Source of the DNA: Sinotaia quadrata
Taxonomy: Eukaryota > Mollusca > Gastropoda > Architaenioglossa > Viviparidae
DNA length: 64,000 bases
Direction: 5' to 3'
Assembly: GCA_028829895.1 (NCBI GenBank)
Contig: CM054181.1
Span: forward strand, 11,056,501-11,120,500
Part shown: positions 57,925 to 64,000 of the stretch, piece after piece
Layout: each line of letters starts with the position of its first letter
Numbering within the stretch: position 1 is the first letter of the stretch
Made by a program: the position numbers and the translations under genes
The notes under the pieces: model-generated
Database searches by the model: none
What the model was told of the DNA's origin: nothing
Seen by the model: only the letters and a program-made list of their open reading frames with translations

Positions 57925-59005
57925 CTGTTGATCTGTATGTCTAACTATTAACAAATATCTTGTTATTATGTTTTCTATCTAACTATCTATATATTGTATA
58001 TTTATCCTCCTGTCCACCAGTTTGTCTTTTTGTCTATGTGTCCTTACGCAATCTATTTATATACAGTTTTCGTATCTTCATGTGTATGTAGAGCTTATTA
58101 CTTTAATATTTTTCTACTTAAGTAACCTGGTAATGTTTGACTAGTATTTGGTATTGTTGAAGAATTAGATCCAGCAAAGTCAAACGCCAGGAGATCTAAT
58201 GGACGAGATTTGTATGAGTATTTAAATGTATTAAGCGTGTTTTTGCATGCGTGGCGTTGACCACTATATTTGCTATGCAATAGACTCTTCCCCCATTCAG
58301 CCACTGCCTGCTAGTGACGTCAGCGTCGTCATAGTAACCATTGATCTGGAGCAGTGCTCCTTGGGTTCAATATCGCATGTGTTGCCTCTTTTCTTCTGTT
58401 TTTGCCAACACGCTATGTTTACTGAAAGCAAGCCAACAAAGATTATGGATTTCAGATTTTATTTAACGTGGTGTAGATAAACCAATGATAGATTGGCATT
58501 TTTTCAGTGGGTCATTCTAATAATATGAAAATCCTTTGATCTGTTTCTATTTTGTCCGTCTGTTTTCTCTCTCGCACATTCACACAGACACACTTGCACA
58601 CGCTCACTCTCTATCTTTTCCTTCCTCTCCTCCGAATCTCACACTGAGCAATATAAACAGTTTTATGATTTTGAGTGAGTGCATGCAGGTCAATTTTTAA
58701 ACCCATTCAAGTATTGACTATGCATTGGATGTAATGAAGGGCCTGTGTTTTACCAGATCACTTGGGGTGGGGGATATATTCTTCAAATGAGACAGTAGAT
58801 ATTCCTGGAGTCACACCTGTTCTGGTTGTGTGGGCGACGCAAGTTTACATCTTGCTTAAGTCAGCTTTTTCAATGACACAGAATGTCCTCAACTTAGTCT
58901 GTAATATGCTTTGGGAAAATGCGAAGTATGCATTCGCTACTGTCGTCTTCGACATGTTGCATATAAACTACGTTATTTAAGGACTCAGAATAAATAACCT
59001 CTTAC
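57925..59005. other. Stretch without a supported gene
   Basis: Unique sequence with a less AT-rich portion at 58250-58450. The frames at 58247-58480 and 58762-58980 are open but have no homology or splice context that I can defend. Confidence 0.35.
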
Positions 59006-59135
59006 TTCAACACGTTTTTAAGAATACACACCCTACCTAGTTCAACGGGTTTTTTTCAGAGTACACACCCTGCATATTTCACCGCGTTCTTTTTCAGAAT
59101 ACATGACCTGCATACTTCCACGCATTCTTGCGCAA
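59005..59135. repeat. Tandem repeat, about 40-45-bp unit, 3 diverged copies
   Basis: TTCAACACGTTTTTAAGAAT followed by ACACACCCTACCTA recurs with drift near 59005, 59045 and 59085. Confidence 0.75.
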
Positions 59136-59369
59136 GAAGCAAATAAGTGACTATTATAAGGGGCATACGTAATCTAGAGGTGCTTAGAACCAGCGATCCG
59201 TGAATTACCCATGCGGTCCATGGTTCGACTGACACTCGAGATGTATTTTTTTTTTTTTTTAAGGAACAACACAACACTGACTCGCTGTCTAACACAAATT
59301 GTAGGTAGGTCCTGTGGACAGCAGGCTGTGATTACTAAAATCCTTTAGAAAGAATAAATGTCAAGAACA

Positions 59370-59430
59370 TTTCACTCTCTCTCTCCCCCCCCCTTCTCTC
59401 TCTCTCTCTCTCACTCACACACACACACGC
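59370..59430. repeat. CT/CA microsatellite
   Basis: CTCTCTCT, a C-run, more CT and then CACACACA form one simple-sequence tract. Confidence 0.9.
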
Positions 59431-59439
59431 GTGTATGTC

Positions 59440-59770
59440 GCCTACTAATTACTCGTGAACTGTCGCTCAGCATTCACACAGTTTGCGTTAACTCTTTTTG
59501 ATTACGTACATCGCTTCTGATTGCTCATGAAATATCGCTCAGCATTCACACAGCCCGTATTAACTCTTTCTTAGTATGTACCTAACCCACTAATTATTTT
59601 TAATTCTAGCTCAGTATATACATAACCTACTAATTATTTTTTTAAATTCTAGCTTAGTATTTACGTAACCCACTAATTACTTTTTAATTCTAGCTCAGTA
59701 TTTAATGTACTAATTTTTTTTTCAATTCTAGCTGAGATATTATAGGACCTACTAATTAATTATGAATTTT
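59440..59770. repeat. Tandem repeats, about 40-bp and about 70-bp units
   Basis: At 59445-59575, CTCAGCATTCACACAG and GTTAACTCTTT-like words occur twice. From 59585 to 59760, CTACTAATTATTTTTAATTC and TAGCTCAGTAT recur four to five times. Confidence 0.8.
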
Positions 59771-59774
59771 TTCT

Positions 59775-60825
59775 GTGTCTGCATATAACATACTACTAAT
59801 TATAATTATTTATGCTTATGAGTTAAAATTTAGCTCTTGCTTTCTTGTGCTCTCTCGATTTGAGTGTTGTACTTCTCTCTTGTGTCTGAGGGTTCACAAA
59901 ACTGCAGCTATGACTATTTTTAGAATACCAAGATTTGATCATGTCACTCCACAGCTCCACAGATTGTTCACAGCAATGTACGTTATGTTTTGTGTCTAAG
60001 TATTTTGTTATTCTCACACGAGAACACTTCTGCAAGGAGCTTGCTACTTTCTCCAGACTCGCATTTTTTAACACTCCGAGAGCAAGCTATAATTCTTGCG
60101 TTCCCTGTTCATTACCAGATCTTTCTCCGTGCAATTTGCTGCCTTTTTAAGCCGAGACTCAAAGAGATCATTGCTGTTTGGTTTTTTTTTCATTTGTTTT
60201 CCATAAAATCTAGCACTGTCTCCGTTGTGCCATTGTTCAAGCTGTGTGTTTGTAAATTCATTTTACTTAATGTATTTGTTTTCGTAATTATAGACATATG
60301 TCGCGTGTGGTAATTTCGCTTATCGTTTTGTTCTTCAAGATCTTAATCATTCGCATGTCTTGAGGAATTTATCCGAAGATTTCTTTTTATTGTGTATTTT
60401 ACGTGTAAATATTGTTAAATGCTAAGAGCTTTTATAAGAATTACTTTCCGCAGTTATCTTGTTATATATATTTATCATGAGGTTTTGCTTAATATGGAAA
60501 TAGCTTAATTATTATTCCTTCGATAGCATTGTTGTTATTCATGTGACTGAATGTCATAGTTTAAAACTATTTTACGCAGATTGAGTATTTGTTTTTGCAA
60601 TATCTTATAAAGAAACCTTTTCTTTCTTCTTTTAAAAAAAAATTGTTATAGTTAATTTTCTAGTTTTGGTCATATGAATATCGAATGAAAACACATAAAA
60701 GTTCTTTTCGATGAAAGTTAATACATTTGAAAGATGTTATTAACATAATAATTAATCTTTGTCAGTGTATGTCTTACTTAATGTATTCTGATGTGTTAAA
60801 TATTAAGGGCTGGAAAACATACAGT
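59775..60825. other. Stretch without a supported gene
   Basis: AT-rich, T-biased sequence. Overlapping frames at 59775-60313 on both strands are unsupported. Confidence 0.3.
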
Positions 60826-60829
60826 TTCT

Positions 60830-61290
60830 TGAGTATGACCTAGAATATGGGACAGCACTTTACCTAAATTATAGGTCATGTGTATTAATAAATTAATAGT
60901 CATCTATGTACCTAAATATAACACATTAGTGTACGCAAAATGTCGGCCATTTTTGTACCTAATTTATGAAATAAGACGTAAAATACAACCGTGTACGTAA
61001 ATTATCGGTCATTTTTTTTTAAAACTTAAATTATAAGACATCGGACGTAAATTGAAGGTCATATGAGTGTACATAAATTATAGGTCATCTGTTTAGATAA
61101 TATCGGTCATTTTTATGCGTAAATTATGTCATCGGACGTAAATTAAAGGTCATCTGTGTACGTAAATTATAGGACATCCGTGCACTTTAAATTATTGGCC
61201 ATTTTTATAAGTAAATTATAAGACATCAGACGTAAATTAAAGGTCATCTGTGTACGTAAATTGTAGGTTAAATTGTGTGCATAGATTATA
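60830..61290. repeat. Degenerate tandem repeat around GTAAATTATAGGTCAT
   Basis: About a dozen units with ACGTAAATTATAGGTCATCT or CGTAAATTATCGGTCATTTT recur at 35-50-bp spacing. Two subtypes alternate (GGTCATCTGTGTA and CGGTCATTTTTA). Confidence 0.85.
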
Positions 61291-61699
61291 GACAGCTTTC
61301 CGACGCCATAGACCAAGTGACCGTTGTGTTCCAGTAACCACAACGAAAATTAACGTTAAAGATGTGTGCATTTTTTAAAAACACATTTTATAAATTTGTA
61401 TTTTTTGTGCTGGCTGGCAAAATGCCTGGATAAAAGCTTCACAAGCTACGTGTCTATAGGTCACAGACTTCTCCAGGCTGTTCTCTAGCGTGATACACAA
61501 CTGATCATTGCCCAAAACATGATGACCTTTGGGAGTCCTTGTAGGAGGGGTGGGGAGAGCTGCCTTTCTTGTGTAAGAAAAATTTCCCAAAGATCCTGTG
61601 CCTGTAACGTTTCACATATTATTGTACAACCTGACGGGACTGAATCTATAATGTACATTTTAAAAAGAAATAAACAAAGCAGCCACGAAAGGAAAATTC

Positions 61700-61756
61700 A
61701 GCAGCTGTACCGATATATATATATATTAGAGAGAGAGAGATGAATAAATACATTTT

Positions 61757-61812
<56 letters not shown>
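61700..61812. repeat. GA and CT microsatellites
   Basis: A short GA run (61728-61740) is followed by a long pure CT run (about 61761-61810). On one strand the two could pair as a hairpin. Confidence 0.95.
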
Positions 61813-61813
<1 letters not shown>

Positions 61814-61814
61814 T

Positions 61815-62435
61815 TTTTCTTATAATTTTTTTTAAAAATTTAAATCAGATAAATCATTTTCATGAATATATTCATCAGTTAATATTATTAAACAGAAAGG
61901 TATGAATTTTATTTATAAAGATAGAATAGTTATTTTTCTACAAAATATATCGTGCGTGCGTGTGTGTGTGTGTGTGTGTGTGGATTATTGGTCTTTGACG
62001 TGAAAGACATAATGACAAATCACCTTATAAATATCGAGTTAAATTTTAATAATAAATATGTAGTTAAATAGTTCTCACGATAAACAAATTGTACATTTAT
62101 TCTTTTAAAGTATAATGTAATTATTCTTTTAAAATATCGTTTATCATAATAACAACTTTTACATTCTAGTAATATAAAAAAAAACCATAAAACTTAAATA
62201 AATAAAATAAGGGTTTTATTTTACACTGATGAAATACAAACTTTTACATTATTATGTAACGTTAAATACAGACATTCTGCATAATAAAGTGGGCTATAAA
62301 TACTTGGTCCTTTATTTATTGCCCTCAATTTTCTATAAGTGTTTCTTGGATTCAGCAGTAATGTGTGGTATAAATGTTTGGCTCTTTATTTAATGCCGAT
62401 ATCTTTCTGTGTCACACTGCAACTCTTTATGCGAG
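61815..62435. other. AT-rich stretch with a short GT tract
   Basis: A GT run lies at 61957-61981. No gene is supported. Confidence 0.5.
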
Positions 62436-62440
62436 CAGAC

Positions 62441-62560
62441 GCCCACAAATCTTGCTGTCAGCATAGCATCCACAAATATATCTGTGAGCATAGCGCCCAC
62501 AAATCTTGCTGTCGGCATAGCATCCACAAATATATCTGTGAGCATAGCGCCCACAACTCT
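62441..62560. repeat. Tandem repeat, 54-bp unit, 2.2 copies
   Basis: GCCCACAAATCTTGCTGTC recurs at 62441 and 62495, and a partial copy starts at 62549. Each unit itself is two similar halves (CATAGCATCCACAAA, CATAGCGCCCACAA). Confidence 0.9.
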
Positions 62561-62629
62561 TTTTCATGAACATAACAACTTCAATTCTTAGCCGTTTTGA
62601 GGGGCAAAGCGCCCGCAATCCTGACCTTG

Positions 62630-62785
62630 CCATACTCTGGGCTCAGTACTCATTATCTTAGACTTTCTCTGGTACCAATAGCCATAATCCTGGCTAGTCT
62701 GTCTTCTGGATTCAATACTCATAATATCTTCCCTGACTTTCTCTGGTACCAATAGCCATAATCCTGGCCAGGCAGGTTTCATTAT
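62630..62785. repeat. Tandem repeat, about 75-bp unit, 2 copies
   Basis: GACTTTCTCTGGTACCAATA followed by GCCATAATCCTGGC occurs twice, each preceded by a variant of TCAATACTCATAATAT. Confidence 0.85.
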
Positions 62786-62919
62786 TCAGAATATTATCTC
62801 TACTGGTGCCATTAGTCATAACCCTCTTCAGCTCACACAATTGAGAATCAGTAAAATAATCGTGCATTGTTTAAAAGAAAAATACAATAATAAGTGAAAA
62901 TGACATTTGTAGTGCTGAA

Positions 62920-62942
62920 TCAGCCCCCCCCCCCCCCCCCTC
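62920..62942. repeat. C homopolymer run
   Basis: An uninterrupted run of about 17 C, a likely sequencing or assembly weak point. Confidence 0.9.
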
Positions 62943-63148
62943 TGAGCGCCAACAGCCATAAACTACAATCTTGATATCATTTCCTCTAAAAATAGCTCCC
63001 ACAGTCGTGAAAACATTTCATATATCTGAGTCGTCCCCTATTTTTTCTGCCGAGCGCTTAAAATATTGGCTCATTCGTTGTCTTTTATCTTAATAAGTGA
63101 CAACAACCATTATATTTTAGTTTTGAAATTTTATTAACAACAGTAAAA

Positions 63149-63563
63149 CACCATGGCTAGTGGTGGTTTGTCCTGCTATCACCATATGGGCGTGAATCGA
63201 GACTCCACGTAAATGTCTCCCAAACACCATGGCTAGTGCTGGTTTGTCCTAATCGAGACTACACGTAAATGTCTCCCAAACACCATGGCTAGTGCTGGTT
63301 TGTCCTAATCGAGACTACACGTAAATGTCTCCCAAACACCATGGCTAGTGCTGGTTTGTCCTGCTATCACCATATGAGCGTGAATCGAGACTCCACGTAA
63401 ATGTCTCCCAAACACCATGGCTAGTGCTGTTTGTCCTGCTATCACCATATGGGCGTAAATCGAGACTACACGTAAATGTCTCCCAAACACCATGGCTAGT
63501 GCTGGTTTGTCCTGCTATCACCATATGGGCGTGAATCGAGACTTCACGTAAATGTCTCCCAAT
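63149..63563. repeat. Minisatellite, 76/75-bp and 56-bp units, 6 copies
   Basis: CACCATGGCTAGTGCTGG starts units at 63149, 63225, 63281, 63337, 63413 and 63488. The second and third units lack a 20-bp segment (CTGCTATCACCATATGGGCG), giving the order long, short, short, long, long, long. Confidence 0.95.
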
Positions 63564-64000
63564 AATATGGCGCATTTTGCAAGAAACAGGCGTCATGCGT
63601 ACCCTTGACGGGTCACTTCATCCTAAATATGTTGTAGTTATTTTTTCAGATTAAAATAAATCAGAAATGGAACGCAGTGAGTTGTAGTTAATCTAACAAA
63701 GTTTCCTCTTCGTTGCAGTTTTTTGTGTGTGCTAAATATGGACAGTTATGGCAGACACCCATCTCTATATGTAAATCTTTTGTAATACGTGAATGAAAAA
63801 GTATGAAGAGATAACATAAAGCATAATCCCAAGTATGTACCATCCCAGAAAATTAATAAAGCAGGTTTTCTTGGTAAAATTCAATTTGCTTTTTGATGAT
63901 TGATGGGTAGGGTTAATAATGAATTACCTCTGTTTTGCATCGCAAGCTGAACATTTTCCTTTTTTTACATTTTCGCATGTCAAACGAAACAATCTTTCAA
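63564..64000. other. Right edge, no supported gene
   Basis: Unique AT-rich sequence. Nothing can be called. Confidence 0.4.

Overview
This window looks like nuclear DNA from an invertebrate animal. It is strongly AT-rich and gene-poor, full of minisatellites, and carries decayed retroelements, hAT-type DNA transposons and short reading frames preceded by pyrimidine-AG splice acceptors. There are no bacterial-style operons, and I saw no rRNA, tRNA or CRISPR. A marine invertebrate such as a mollusc is plausible, but the sequence does not settle the taxon.

Left part (1-32 kb). A segmental duplication about 22.4-22.9 kb apart is visible: 1-635 matches 22437-23035, and 5087-5560 matches 27975-29040. 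A further block, 3395-5086, matches 30420-32146 but sits on the other side of its neighbour. The duplicated DNA holds a small family of short predicted proteins beginning Met-Gly. Three lie on the minus strand (10686-11009, 12682-13077, 16041-16406) and share a core around VTALDGSKVI. A second, different pair lies on the plus strand (5282-5588, start lost; 28198-28485). Two of the minus-strand genes differ in their core almost only at synonymous third positions, so they look like real genes under purifying selection. A conserved minus-strand exon with matching splice sites is found in both duplicates (436-506 and 22842-22913). A decayed gypsy integrase lies at 19880-20560. Two hAT-type non-autonomous transposons lie at 25949-26160 and 26293-27789; the second is a foldback element with a perfect 8-bp target duplication.

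Centre (32.4-45.4 kb). An almost complete 7.1-kb LTR retrotransposon spans 32377-39505 and is flanked by the 5-bp duplication ATAGG. Its order is gag, protease, integrase, reverse transcriptase, RNase H. The integrase comes before the reverse transcriptase, as in Ty1/copia, although every domain is Ty3/gypsy-like; this is the hallmark of the Gmr1-like group. Gag, protease and integrase are broken by frameshifts and stops, while the 563-codon RT-RNase H frame is open. The left LTR is 1672 bp and the right only 342 bp because of an internal deletion. A related solo LTR (43701-45368, target duplication CAGTT) lies 4 kb downstream.

Right part (39.6-63.6 kb). This is a dense field of unrelated minisatellites with units of about 20-76 bp. 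The largest is 47425-48782, with units of 42 and 39 bp that keep a 497-codon frame open. Between them I see only one possible small Met-Gly gene (45774-45953) with a splice acceptor upstream, and a GC-richer pocket at 40470-41560 with a candidate first exon. No conventional multi-domain host gene was recognised anywhere in the window.
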